From: Brachypterus glaber
Lineage: Eukaryota > Arthropoda > Insecta > Coleoptera > Kateretidae
NCBI GenBank assembly: GCA_958510825.1
Contig: OY294044.1
Span: 40,832,791-40,896,790, forward strand
Reading direction: 5' to 3'
DNA: 64,000 bases
Part shown: piece after piece, positions 45,645-58,133 of the stretch
Layout: each line of letters opens with the position of its first letter
Numbering within the stretch: position 1 is the stretch's first letter
Translations under genes and position numbers: made by a program
Notes under the pieces: model-generated
The model's database searches: none
Told to the model about the DNA's origin: nothing
The model's input: the letters and a program-made list of their open reading frames with translations, nothing else

Positions 45645-47490
45645 TATACCTCTAATAGACCAGGCGGTATCCGTTATAAAACACCCATGTTTGGGTAAAT
45701 CGTATACCATTCTATATTTTTGGATGAATGGGTCCAGAATATCACTAAAAATGATAATTTCACTATGCGCATAAAATCAACCCTGTGCGTAACTTTTTAT
45801 ATAACAAAATGTTGCAAAATCGAGAAAAATTTCATGTTTTTTCTCCTTTTCGTGCATATATCTCTGGAACTGTTCTTTTCAGACAAATATTGAAAAGGAA
45901 AAAAAGTTTTGCAATTGAATTTTATGTATAATGAAATTGGTTGCAAATCGAAAAAATAATAATTATTATTGAAAAAATAGTAAAAATCACAAAAAATCAC
46001 AAAACACGTATAGAAGAGAGCTTAAGCTTTCAAATGATGTTTAAAAAATTAAAATCCGTTAATTAGGAGAGCCTACGCAGCTGTTTAAACATTGGCCGAA
46101 TTTTTGCGCTTATAAACAATTAGAATAACTTTATGAATTTTAGATAAATTTGTTTTTTTTATATATATTGAAAGTACCTAAAAATACACTTCCTTAAAAA
46201 AAAAATATTTGATGATTCGTTCATTAGTTTCGAAGTTATGCAAGTTATACAAGGGCATAAGGGCTGTTTTTTCGACAAGTACCTTTGTTATTCCGAGTAC
46301 TTACCAGACATTAATTTGCAATACTTACGATCATGTACGACCTTGTTAATTAAAAAAACTCAAGTTCGCGTGAAATCGACGAAAAGTGTAGGAGAGGTTG
46401 CTCCGTCCGACTAGAAATTGAAATCGCGAGTTCTAATAGCAACAAAAAGAAGATATCGATTAGCAGTTTTTTCATATCGTTTCTTATTGTAATTTAATAG
46501 TTCTTTTATAAATAAGTTAATTATTATTATATGTTATTAATTAAGCACTTTTAAAAAAATGTATTTCAAATAAAAGCCTTTTTTAAGCCCTATAAAAATG
46601 CTATATACAGTTTTTTTTTGCGTCAGGTGTCCATCTCTCGCTAGGTTTCAGTTTCAGTGCAAATGGCGGTTAAATTTGAACGATCATAACTTCGAAACTA
46701 ATGAACGAATCATCATATTTTTTTATTAAGAAAGCATCTTTTCGAGTACTTTCAATATATATATATATTAAAAAAAGAACAAATTCATTGAAAATTCATA
46801 AAGGTATTCTAAGCGCAACAATTCGATAAATGTTTAAACAAGTGCCTAGGCTCTCCTAATTAACGGATTTTAATTTTTCGAAAATTATTTGAAAGTTTGA
46901 ACTCTCTTCTATATGTGTTTAAATTCAAGTATCTAAAGGCTTTATGTTCAATTTTGTATGATTTTGAAAATTTTAATTTTTTTTTATCCGGATTGAAAAT
47001 TATTGTGCAAAAACTATCAGACCGATTTTGATGAAATTTGGTGTGATGATTAAGCACACCATAAAGTTTTTTTGTGCCAATTTTGAAGGTCCTAAGTATA
47101 CTTTAAGTATCCGGAAAAAAATCCCAAAAAAACTCGATTTTTCTAACCCTTTTTTGTAATATTTACTATTTTTTTAATAATAATATTTTTTCGATTTGCA
47201 ACCAATTTCATTATATATAAAATTCAATTGCAAAACTTTTTTTCCTTTTCAATATTTGTCTGAAATAAACAGTTCCAGAGATATATGCACGAAAAGGAGA
47301 AAAGACATGAAATTTTTCTCAATTTTGCAACATTTTGTTATATAAAAAGTTACGCACAGGGTTGATTTTATGCGCATAGTGAAATTATCATTTTTCGTGA
47401 TATTTTGGACCCATTCATCCAAAAATATCGAATGGTATACGATTCACCCATCTCAAAACAGATACCGCCTGGTCTATAATAACAAATCCA
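45645..47490. mobile_element. Foldback element, 1.85 kb
   Basis: Arms 45645-46262 and about 46680-47490 pair along their length: GACCAGGCGGTATC, TATGCGCATAAAATCAACCC, TCGTGCATATATCTCTGGAAC, AATCCGTTAATTAGGAGAGCC, CATTAGTTTCGAAGTTATG. The right arm has an extra 190 bp or so around 46930-47150. The loop 46263-46680 has no gene. Confidence 0.88.
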
Positions 47491-47911
47491 AAAAACAATT
47501 GACCTGTCTTAGCCGGGACACTCCGAAATCTGTTAATTTCTATCATTTTAGATGTTTTTGTTTTTCTTTTACAATTTTTTAAACTTAAGAAAATTGCTTT
47601 TAATAGTTTTTAACCTATTAAATGTAATTACTGGTTATTAAATATAATGATAAAAATCTTTTTAAAAAACCTAGATTTTTAAACGACTTCAAAGTATTAA
47701 TTTGAGCAAACGTAAATGATTTTATCAAAATTTCAACATTTCAGTGAAAAAAAAAACGTTACAGGTGTTACTAAGGTAGCTTTCCCCGACTTCTTTTTCA
47801 TAACATATTTACATTACACACTACATTAACATATTTACTTGTAAATAAATAAGTTAAGAATTGACAGTCTATAAAAGAAAATATGTATATACTGCACCTT
47901 TGTCGGTTAAT

Positions 47912-49091
47912 ATATATCGCCGTGTTACCTTAACTACCTCGTATCTCCAAAAATTTGATTTCCGGTTTTTTGCACTAATCAATTCTGTACATGATTAGTA
48001 ATGACCTAAACAAAGTCCTAATTTAAAATTCCAATTGGTTTATAAGTTATGTGGAACTAGTTATCTCGTATCTCCTTTACTACTTAAAATAAATAACTGT
48101 AACTACCTCGTATAAATATAAATAAAAATACCTAAAATATATTGGTGAAGTAAAAAAAGACCTACCACCCCTCCATCTCACCCCCAGTGGTAAAAAATAT
48201 CACCCCCGTGGGGGTGGAGTTAGAAAATTTTTTATCAGATTCAATTTCAGCAACCTTAAAAACGCCTTTATGGCAATTTTCAAATTTTTGTAAAAAAAAT
48301 GTGTTTTTTTGCCCCCCTTGCCGCACCCCAATGTTCACCAAAAACAATCCCGAGCGAGAATTTTTGGTAAAATACATGTATGCCAAATTTCAAGTCTCTA
48401 GCTTAAAGCGTACTTAAGTTATCGTGCTTACAAGATTTCCCGGACAAACCGACCGATCGACCGACCGACCGATCGACTGACATTTTTTTTTGCTGGAAAT
48501 TCATTTATATTGATATAAAACGTCATAAAACTCAAAAAGACGCAAAAAACAATTTTGAAAATTTTTGCACCAATACAAGGCTTCCTAACTTTTGAAAATA
48601 TTCAAAATCGGAGAGCAATAATCACCCCCTCCCCCTTAGGGTGGAGTTAGAAAAATTTTATTATCAGATTCACTTTTAGCAACCCAATAACCCCTTTATT
48701 CACAAAAATTACCCCCCCCCCAGGGGGAGGGTTTGGTACAATAAAAAAATATCATCAGATTCAGTTAAAGCAACCTAAATATTTAAAAATTACATGACTT
48801 AAATATTTCACAGTTTTTAATTGAGCAACCTCTTATCTCCAGTACAGGGTTACGAATTGGAAATAATAGTTACTGTAACTAACTCGTATCTCCATAATTC
48901 TAATTTTTGACTCATGTAACTAATAATTTTGCAATATCTTATGCTTGAAGGGTCCACAAGAAATAACTACACTTATATTTGTCTATATTACAATAAAAAA
49001 AATAAGAATTTTAAAGTTAACCGGTTTTTTGTGTCCCTGAAAACCTGTGAATTTGGAGATACGAGGTAGTTAAGGTAACACGACGATATAT
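47912..49091. mobile_element. TIR element, 1.18 kb, holding another repeat
   Basis: ATATATCGCCGTGTTACCTT...CGTATCTCCA and inverse TGGAGATACG...AAGGTAACACGACGATATAT; arms of about 40 bp. The middle (48170-48790) is a copy of the GGGGGTGG/(CCGA)n family. Confidence 0.82.
48170..48790. repeat. GGGGGTGG / (CCGA)n dispersed repeat, copy B
   Basis: CACCCCCGTGGGGGTGGAGTTAG, TATCAGATTCAATTTCAGCAACC, (CCGA)n at 48446-48475 and TATTGATATAAAACGTCATAAAAC. The same words, inverted, are at 17930-18190 and 59790-60990. Confidence 0.8.
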
Positions 49092-49491
49092 CATATATCA
49101 TCAATAGATGGCACCATACTTTTATATCTGTCTAACGTTTTATTTAAATATTAACAACATACAGGATACACAGTGCTGAGGATTTCCAAAAAGGATGAAA
49201 TGGTACCATTCACTGCTTCCTGCTCATTTGATTTTAACGACAGATAGATAACTTTCTAATATATTTACTTGTTTACATTATTTTTAGTATTTTGAATACT
49301 CAGTATAAATATCTACTTATAATAATAATTTGTTATTAGTTAAAACTTAAATCATGCAAAAGTGACCAATTATAATTAGTCTAAGTAAGATCCGTATTGA
49401 AATTGATTTCAAATGGTTAGAAATAAAAGGTTATTAAAAACCACTTTTCTTTGAAAGATAAATTAAAATTATTAAGGAAAACTTCTTTATA

Positions 49492-50521
49492 GACCAGGGT
49501 CGATAATTTTTGAAACCAAAAAAAATAATAGTAGGATGAAATCCGTTAAAAAAGGATGAGAATATAACAAAAATTAAAGGAAAAATAATTTACGGGCGAT
49601 CTGAGGTCGGGAAGTGGAAGGGGGTGAGTTTTTAAGGGTAAAAAACGGTGTATCTCGATTTCCGGCAAAACTACAAGTCCTGTGGAAAAAAATTAAATAA
49701 CAAAGTTGTAGGTAATAAAGAGACCTACAACTTTTGTAATTACACTTTTTTCACATAACCTCAAAATTTATGTGAAAAATTCAAATAATAGTTTTTGGTT
49801 TGGACTTTTTATCTTATGCAAAAATTTTTTGTTTTTCAGGAAATTTGGTTTGGACTTACCTTTTTATGTCATAAAGACACTGTAATTTTTTTGATTTGAA
49901 ATATTTATTTTTTCACCTTATTTTGACTTAATATCGAAAAAACACCCTAATTTTCAATTGAAAATTCTCGCGTCAAAATATCAGCTTTTTTTTGTTCGTC
50001 GAAATCTCTTCTTTCTGATAATGTAAAAAAATATATACATTACTATGGTAAATGTTCTCAGAAAATGCAAAGAAAAGAAAAAAACTCGAATCCGAAATTT
50101 TTTTTTTTAATCACTATGTACAATTTTGAGCTATTTAGTAAAATTTACACTTTGATTACTTGAAAAAAGTAAGATTCTATGTTACATTGAAAAAGTCCAA
50201 ACCAAAAACTTGATTATTGGAATTTTTCACATAAATTTTGAGGTTATGTGAAAAAAGTGTAATTACAAAAATTGTAGGTCTCTTTATTACCTACAACTTT
50301 GTCATTTATTTTTTTTCCATAGGACTTGTAGTTTTGCCGGAAATCGAGATACACCGTTTTTTACCCTTAAAAACTCACCCCCTTCCACTTCCCGACCTCA
50401 GATCGCCCGTAAATTATTTTTCCTTTCATTTTTGTTATATTCTCGTCCTTTTTTAACGGGTTTCATCCTACTATATTTTTTTTTTCACTTTTTACCATTT
50501 TCAAAATTATCGACCCTGGTC
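49492..50521. mobile_element. Foldback element, 1.03 kb, TA-flanked
   Basis: GACCAGGGTCGATAATTTT and inverse AAAATTATCGACCCTGGTC, with TA at 49490-49491 and 50522-50523. Arms of about 320 bp include GGTCGGGAAGTGGAAGGGG, GGCAAAACTACAAGTCCT and GAGACCTACAA. Frames inside are shadows of the arms. Confidence 0.9.
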
Positions 50522-50523
50522 TA

Positions 50524-51659
50524 TTAGCTGCAAAATGTAAAATAATTACATCGTGATTGCTTGAAACATTATATATTCATAGATCAGCACGTAACATGTA
50601 ACAACTGTTAAACGTTAATTTTTTTTTAATTATTTACCTATTTTCTATTGTACGTATTTTTTTTTCTTGCTATTTTATTAAAGTATATTTTTTTAAAAGA
50701 AATAATTATAACTAGAGATTGTATCTTTAGTGACTTAAATTTTTAAAGGTTAAGTTTTATTTTTATTAAACTTATTAACGCTTATTTTTAAGTATGTATT
50801 TTTTATCTAATTTAAGAGTTGGACAGCAGGACAATCAATAAACACACAATAAAAATTATTCAACCTTTTTACTAACGCAAGACTTTTTTCCATTTGGTAT
50901 GATAGAAAATAGTTATTTTTGTAACTGGTGTATGAAGTGGATAAAATCACTTAATACACGAGTTCGGAATTAAATTTTATTCAACACCCTTTAATTTTAA
51001 ATAAAAATCTATAATTTAGCAAAAAATTATAACAAAAAGATTAAGTTTTCTTAATAAGCAAAACATTTTTTAGTCTCTATTTATTTCACTATAGTGAAAA
51101 AACTTTTTATATTTAAAATAGTGCTCTTCTATGCAAAAGAGTAAGCAAAAATTTTTTAGTCACTAGTGAAAAAAACTTAACTTTTAATTTAAAATAGTGC
51201 TAAAAACAAGTGTTTCTATGAAGGTGTTGGATAAAGTAAATTAGATGGTTGTTATTTATCCTAACATAACGAAGAAAAAACTTGATTTAGCTTTTCAACA
51301 TAATTTTTTATAAGTTAATGGAGCTTTAATAATGTAATTTTTTTTGATCCTTTTTATGAATGAAGTAAATCAGACTTCGTCTTATTTAACGTAGCAAGAC
51401 ATTTTTCGCACTTTTACGAAAAATGCCTATGTGATAAAATATGTACCATGAACAAAAAGGACCTTGTTTATTAAAATAAAACTTTATAAATTTATATATT
51501 ATTGGGCAGGGTTTTAAACAGGTTTACTGCCAATACATTTTTAGTTTAATTAATTGAGATAGCCCATAATGAAAAATATATTTTATGCTGGTAATTACAT
51601 GTGTATACATTATCATTTATAGTAGAACACCTAAATATCTAAAACAAATATAACATAGT
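50524..51659. other. AT-rich sequence
   Basis: Some local duplication (GTAAGCAAAAATTTTTTAGTC-type) near 51070-51200. No gene. Confidence 0.5.
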
Positions 51660-52099
51660 CACACAAAAAGAAAAAAGGTCCGGAATTTTTTTGGAGACCA
51701 TTGTATTCCTATGTATTTTGAGGCGCTAAATCTGAATTTGAGGTTAAAATAGCACCTCATCCCATTAGTTTTGGGCTTTTTTTCGAGTATGAAAATAACG
51801 TTTTTTGGGGTTTGAATGTTCTTTAAAACTAATCCGATTAGGTGCTATTTTGATCTTAATCGTTCAGTCGGGGCGCCCAAATTTGTAACACTGTAAGGGC
51901 CTACCTTATCTCAAATTCAAAATTATTTTTGAAAATTAACGGCCTAAAAGATCAACAGTTTTTGATATAAATGTCAAACGTTATCAGGCAAAATTCCACT
52001 TAAAAAGAGGACAACAGTTCCGCATAGCAAAAATGCTGTTATCTCGATTAGCGTCGAAAAAGAGCGGGGGAGATACCTGAGAGGCACGGTTAGGGGGTG

Positions 52100-52192
52100 T
52101 TTTTGTTTTGGAGAGCGTCGCTTCAGAGAGAGTGCGGGGACTACGGGCTAAAAGTGTTCTGTGTCTTAGTGAAATTAAATCAGGTACGATTT
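52100..52192 (+). other. Possible untranslated first exon with splice donor
   Basis: A G-rich, locally GC-richer stretch (GAGAGCGTCGCTTCAGAGAG...TTCTGTGTCTTAGTG) ends AAATCAG|GTACGA, like a 5' splice site. It has no coding frame. It lies inside the 5.9-kb block. Speculative. Confidence 0.2.
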
Positions 52193-52846
52193 TTGTGTTA
52201 ATTTTAATTAATTATAAGTTTTGATGGTTTTATTTTATGTAAAATCTATCATATTTCACACGTGAACATGTACACAAGTTATAAGCATTTTTCAGATGTT
52301 TTTAAACGTAAATTTCACCTGGTTACGAGGTCCGCGTCTGAGGCATCTCGAATGATATATTTTTCCGAAAGTTTTTAGTACATTAATTTGAGTCATATGT
52401 CTCGAAGTAGATATTATCTTGTACTGGGAAAATCTTATTTTATCTATGAAATTATAATCATCGTTTCATGCAAATTTGTAGATCAGGCGGGAACTAGTAA
52501 CCGATGATGACGTGTGAGGTTTTTTATAACTGATTTCTTTCATAGATAAGATTTCTTTGTTTCAAAGGCGCGCTAAAGTTTGACAGATTTTTTCCGTTGG
52601 GGAAAAATGTCATATTAGGGTTTTATTGTTAAGAAAGGTCTGTTTTTAGGTTTAATAATTGAGAGTGTCATTATAAAAGATTAGCCTTATTTATTCATGC
52701 AAAATACTTAAACAAATTTTATAAAATGACTATTAAAAATATTGCAATGTGAACAAATCCCCACGTATGGGATGTTCTATGCGGAAAAGGTCTGTGGTTT
52801 TTAGAATAAGAAATTGAGTTTTAGATTTTAAGCTTTCACGGCCATT

Positions 52847-53022
52847 AAGATATAAAGAACTTTCACTTTCGGGTTTAGACCGTGTTAATGGATTTTCACT
52901 TTCCGACGTTTCGTCTCTTACTACTAGAGACATCTTCAGGGATTAATCTGAAACTGAGAGACGAAACGTCGGAAAGTGAAAATCCATTAACACGGTCTAA
53001 ACCCGAAAGTGAAAGTTCTTTA
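52847..53022. repeat. Hairpin of the GAAACGTCGG repeat, about 71-bp arms
   Basis: TATAAAGAACTTTCACTTTCG...GACGTTTCGTCTC, a 38-bp loop, then the full inverse GAGACGAAACGTC...GAAAGTTCTTTAT. Single-arm copies of the same sequence with the same loop are at 63309 and 63861. Confidence 0.92.
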
Positions 53023-53139
53023 TAAGAAATTGAGTGTTATTTGACAAGGAACAAAAGTCTGTTATAAAAATACAATATTCTCGACTGCCCTATAAAATAC
53101 TACACAAATTTATGTAATAACTAACCGAGTACTAGTACG

Positions 53140-53520
53140 TTGCCCAGGGCATTAAGATTAACATTTTTTATTACCTTGGGGTAGAATATCGAATATTCCT
53201 GAAACACGTATCTTTTCGATTTCAATAAAGAACATTCTTGCCAAAAATGAATATTCTAGATTAAGGGGCCTCTGAGATACGCACACTTTTTAAGAAACAT
53301 TTCAATCCCCGTTTTGCCTCCCTAAGGGTTGAATTTCGAAAAATCCTTTCTTAGTGGGTGCTTATATCATAAAAGAAATAAACTTTCCAAATTTAAAGTT
53401 TCTAGGTCCAGGGGCTTGGGCTGGACGTTAAATACCTGAGAGCGCCTCTGCACGCATTTCGAGAACAAAAATGCGTATCCCCTACTCTTTACAAATTTGA
53501 GCTAGTCAGTCGAGGTCAAA
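53140..53520. repeat. Probable dispersed repeat fragment
   Basis: GTTGCCCAGGGCATTAAGATT...TCCTTTCTTAGTGGGTGCTTATATCATAA...AAGTTTCTAGGTCCAGGGGC resembles a repeat 3' region widespread in insect genomes, from memory only. No second copy is in the window. Confidence 0.35.
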
Positions 53521-56500
53521 TTTTAGCAGTGGTGAAAACGAATATATTGTGGTCTCTGGGTGAAATGTAGTGTGTGTTTTTAGATCTTTACGGGTACGTG
53601 AGTTAAAATTAAATCTTTAATACTTATTTTCTAGTGTTTAGATAGTTATATTCAATTGTAATCACACGTTTTTATGTTAAAATGTATTTCTATGTCTAAT
53701 TGAGTAAATTTATGCTTTTTCGGGGCCAAAAATACCTATAAACGCTTTTTGCACTTTTCTTTTATAATTACAACTTAATTGTTTTAGAAAAAGACATGGG
53801 TTTTTACATGATTTTGTAGTTGTGAAAAGCTTGCATTTTTAAAGGTTCTTGTACAGTTTGTTTTTTTATGGGTATTTTTGAGCGGCAAAAATCTGTGACG
53901 TGTGATTATAACTGCGTATTTAGTTTAAAGCGCGCCAAAGTTGACATGAAGTTCCCGCTAGGGAAATGACATGTTAGTTCATTGGAAGGGTCTATCATTT
54001 TTAAGGATATGTTTATTTTTAAAGAAATGTCTGTTGTTAAGTGGTAATAATTTTTGAGTAGTTTATTTTATGTAAGTACAATGTTTTCTTATAGTTTAAA
54101 ACAAAACCCAAGGTAAAATCATACAAAATAGTAGAGAAAAACTTTTGTATTTAGAAAACCAGAGAGATGGGTGCTAAACTGAATAATGTTAAATTATTTA
54201 ACGTTAATTTATTTATGAAAAGTTTAGAGGTGGGTTTTTACAAACGGTTTAAATTTTTTTTAGTCATTCATAAATGGAAATTATTTTTTTTTATCACTCT
54301 GGTATCAGACTGCTGTTTTGAGTTTAGAAGGGCAGTCGGGCAAGAAATAGACCTTGTTGAATGAAGTAAATGTTTTGTCGGTTTATATTTTATTTATAAA
54401 ATTCATTCTTTATTTTTTTAACTTTATTAATAGAATATTGAGTAACCAAAGGTATGACTAAATTGTTTGTGTTTTTTTTTTAATTATTTTTCTGCTTTCA
54501 AGTAATTTTATTTACTCACATGTAATATTTATTTCTTGCTAAATTTATTTAAGGTTAGTGGGTAGCAAAATTTGAATGGTTTTACTACAAAAGAATTTGA
54601 GCTTTGTAAGATTGATTGAAAGTGTAGAATTTAGAAATGCCAATATTATTTCAAACTTTTCGTGTATTCTAATTTTTATTTATTTATTTTATTTTCAACC
54701 TAGTATCCGGTTATCGTAGGGTTATTTTTACATGTCTTTTTTTGTAAGGTGCTGGAAATGTTATGAATATGTGTTTTAATCTGATTTGTTTATTTACCGT
54801 TTGACAACTTATTTAATTGTGTTTTTATATTTATGTGTTTAAAACCGATTTATCTATTTACCATTTTTTTGAAAACCCATTTCTTTATGTTTCTGTGATT
54901 TGTTTTGTGGTGTATTTCAGGTTTATTTTTCAGGAATTATAATTATTATTTTTATTGTTATTATCAACATATTTATTTTTTCCAGCATTTACATATTTTA
55001 TAGCACTGCCAGTTACCTATGATTTTAAAATGTTGAGTTGGATTTGTGCCTAATTGTTTTTTTTTTTTAATTTCAAAAACTTGTGTTTGTTGCCATCAAA
55101 CAATGGAGGGCCGTTTACGCCGAGCAAAAGGGCCTTGTTAAAAAAAACTAACATTAATCAGTTAAAGAGGTGATTTGCATAAAGGGTATCCGACGCAGAT
55201 TGAGTATGGCTTAACCGGCTTCTGTTTTCGGGTATCTCAGACTTATATGTCTATTTATTTATTTTAGCCAATGTTTTAATTTTATTAGCGGAATGAAAAT
55301 TGATGAATAAAAATGCTAAAACTGACCCAAAAACTTTTGTCTCTATAATTCATTATATTTTTAGTGATTGTTTTTCTGTTAAATTTATATATATTTTTAT
55401 TGGGTCACATTGAACGTGCCTTTGGCTCCCATGACCGATTCCAAAGAGAGACCATGTATTTATATGTACAGTAGTAAATTTCTGTCCATTTTTATTGAAC
55501 TGTTTATTTTTTTATATTGCATATGTCTCACTTTATATAACTTGTGCAACTAGCTACTTTAACTGAATCCCTGTCATAAATATCATCTTTAGCCGGTTAC
55601 TAAGATATCTTGGCCGGTACCTAACCTACCTTCCTTACTAACTTCTCTACTGTGTAAATGTTTTTGTATGGGGCCGCCCCCATTGGGGCGTAAATGATAC
55701 TTTTATTGTTGAATAATTTTAAAGGCAAAACAAAACAAAGTCCAAACCAACTAGGCATACATTTTCCTCACCATTAAGTAATTTTACAATTTCCTATTTT
55801 TTTTTTTACAAAATGTAATCACGTGACAGACATGTAAATGATTTTGCGATGTCTGTTTTCTGGTTTGATTTAGGGACTATGTTATTTGGGTCGTGTTAAA
55901 TAATATTTTGGTGTTTTCTGCCGAACACCTAAATTGTTGGGTATAAAAGTTTGAGTAATACCTGGTTTTATTAGTGCTATTTTATACTAGTGATTTTGTG
56001 GTTAAAAAGAGAAGGTTTTCTAGTTGCTTACTTTCCTTCTCAGAGAGAAAAACACCTGAGGCAACTGTAACTGGCTTTATTATAAGTTTTTTTTTAATAC
56101 CTGGTTTTTTAATCTCATTTCATGTAAATTATACACATCTTGATTTGATGTTTAATAAAGTTGGTTACAAGGATTTATTTGTTTTATTGAAAATGTCCCC
56201 AATTCTCCTTTCATACGCAAGTAAAACAATACAAATCGAACCAAATATATATATTTTAACCTTCTGTAAACACAAAGTAGGATCCTGCTCTAGACTAATC
56301 GATCATTGGCCAGATTTGTTTGTATTTTTGTTGGGGTACTACATAGCCACCTTAAATTGTCGACGTGATAATTTTTGGGTCGGTTACATTACAACACGAA
56401 CCGCGGTCTCTCAGACCCATGTCCAAAAAATAGTTTTTTTAATTAATTTTGATTTTAAATAATAATAAAAACTAAGAGAAAAAGCTTTTATTTAGATAAA

Positions 56501-57131
56501 AAAAACAAAGATCATATGTTATTTCTTAGAAAAAACATAAAAATATGAAAATTAACAATTGAATACAAAACATAAAGTGTATTCTAATAATATAAAAATA
56601 AAATAGAAAACAGAATCAAAATACAACTTTCTGACTTCAAGTCTATTAAATTTTCATTAATTATTAGTTTTTATTCATTTGTTGGATCATTTGAGCATTT
56701 TGGACACCAAGCTTGAATATGTGATAGGCAAACGTTTTTTTACATTTTTTTCCTGATGATGAATATTAATAACATCAAAACATGGCATTTTAATAGGACA
56801 TATTACTCACGTGTTCATGAAGAATCTTTTCACGCCTTGATTGTTAAAATTGGCCCAGCAGTTTAAACTGTATAGAAGAACAAACAAATATGCATACAGC
56901 ATACATGTAAATTCGTTAAAAATATACCTCTCCAATAGCGTTGCTGTAGTCGGGTAAAAATAAGTTTATGGAGCTGTTATATTAAAAAAAGTAAAAATAT
57001 AGAAAACAAATTAATTTACCGAAAAAAAAAACACATGTAATTAACTAAAAATATAAACCCTGGTCCACCAGACTCTTTATGTAAAAACTTTTAACACCGA
57101 AAACGTCCGCGCTTACTACTTGATGTACACG
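53521..57131. other. T-rich noncoding interior of the 5.9-kb block
   Basis: No trustworthy gene. A TATAAAAG box at about 55942 precedes a 162-codon stretch without an early ATG. 55400-55700 has a less AT-biased patch (CTTTGGCTCCCATGACCGATTCC; palindromic GGGGCCGCCCCCATTGGGGCG) that looks like UTR sequence. Confidence 0.4.
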
Positions 57132-57145
57132 CATTGTTTATGAAT

Positions 57146-57369
57146 CTGAAGTTTGCAACGTTTTTTTTGCATCGAAAATTCAAATAGTATATTAAAGTAC
57201 TAGTTTCGTAATATACGTTTTTAGCGCACGAGTACAAGTTTAGAAAACAAACCGCTTGCGGAGAGTTTTCTAAAGAACTAGTGCGCTAAAAACGATTTAT
57301 GGAATAAGTGCTTTAATATACTATTTGAATTTTCGTTGAAAAAAAAAACGTTGCAAACTTCAGCTTCAT
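57146..57369. mobile_element. Hairpin MITE, 224 bp, 14-bp flanking duplication
   Basis: CTGAAGTTTGCAACGTTTTTTTT... and inverse ...AAAAAACGTTGCAAACTTCAG; arms of about 95 bp include TAGTATATTAAAG and TTTTTAGCGCAC. CATTGTTTATGAAT is repeated exactly at 57132-57145 and 57370-57383. Confidence 0.85.
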
Positions 57370-57551
57370 CATTGTTTATGAATTCAAACAGCTACTAGAA
57401 ACCCCTACCCCCAAAAAAAAATCTGCAGCTGATTTCCGAGAGTTTTACAGCACACCAAGTCTGTGAGACCCGGCGCCACGACTGAACTTTTTATATTCGG
57501 ATTCAGCGCCTCAAAATAAAAAAAATCCGGAACTTTTTTGCTTTTTGTGTG

Positions 57552-58133
57552 TACTTAATTAGTATCCCAACAGCTATTAAGGATAAAATTATTTTAATAG
57601 GGCTAATAAATAAAATAGCCCCAAATATAAAATAGTATAAAAGTATAAAATAGCCCCAAATATATTACTATGTCAAATTGTATATTTATGGTAAATAATC
57701 TAAACTGAATAAACAAATAATTGGCATGTTCGTGACAATTAAAAATAATAAATAAGTAATAAATGTTATTAATCACTTTTATATCTTCATTTTTCATAAA
57801 TAGGCAGTTTATTTGGTTTTAACAGAATATTTAAGGCAAATAGATTCTATATTAAAGCTTTTTAATCAACCATTACCAAAAATAAACTTTATAATAATTA
57901 ATTATTAGCATGGCTATTGGCTCTTATATGTATAATCTGTATAGGGGAGGTAGGTGCAAAAAAATCATAGAACAGCAACAAAAAACGCTCCGATTAAAGC
58001 GAATTTAGTGTAAACGTGTGCGTAATTAGATTTTATATTTAAGTATATTTTTTGCCGCATTCTTTCGGTAGTGTCAAACAATACCGTAATTCTGATTTTA
58101 TCTATATTAGTACTGGAATTTTACCTGCATCGA
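57552..58133. other. AT-rich sequence
   Basis: A small AAATATAAAATAG duplication near 57622-57664; no gene. Confidence 0.5.

Larger units (their letters stand above)
51660..57551. mobile_element. 5.9-kb block with inverted termini
   Basis: CACACAAAAAGAAAAAAGGTCCGGAATTTTTTT...TATTTTGAGGCGCTAAATC on the left. Its inverse (GGATTCAGCGCCTCAAAATA...TCCGGAACTTTTTTGCTTTTTGTGTG) is on the right; further weak pairing (GTTCAGTCGKGGCGCC) extends it. The inside is T-rich on the plus strand with no transposase found. Target duplication not resolved. Confidence 0.6.

Noticed and set aside
50238..50456. 72-codon frame
   Set aside because: Part of a foldback arm.
52847..53022. Bona fide hammerhead ribozyme
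   Set aside because: Core-like words are present but stem III is not evident and there is an extra base beside stem II; kept only as a finding to test.
55974..56462. 162-codon open frame with a TATA box upstream
   Set aside because: Starts at a non-ATG codon, first ATG about 58 codons in, no family pattern, T-rich composition; likely chance.
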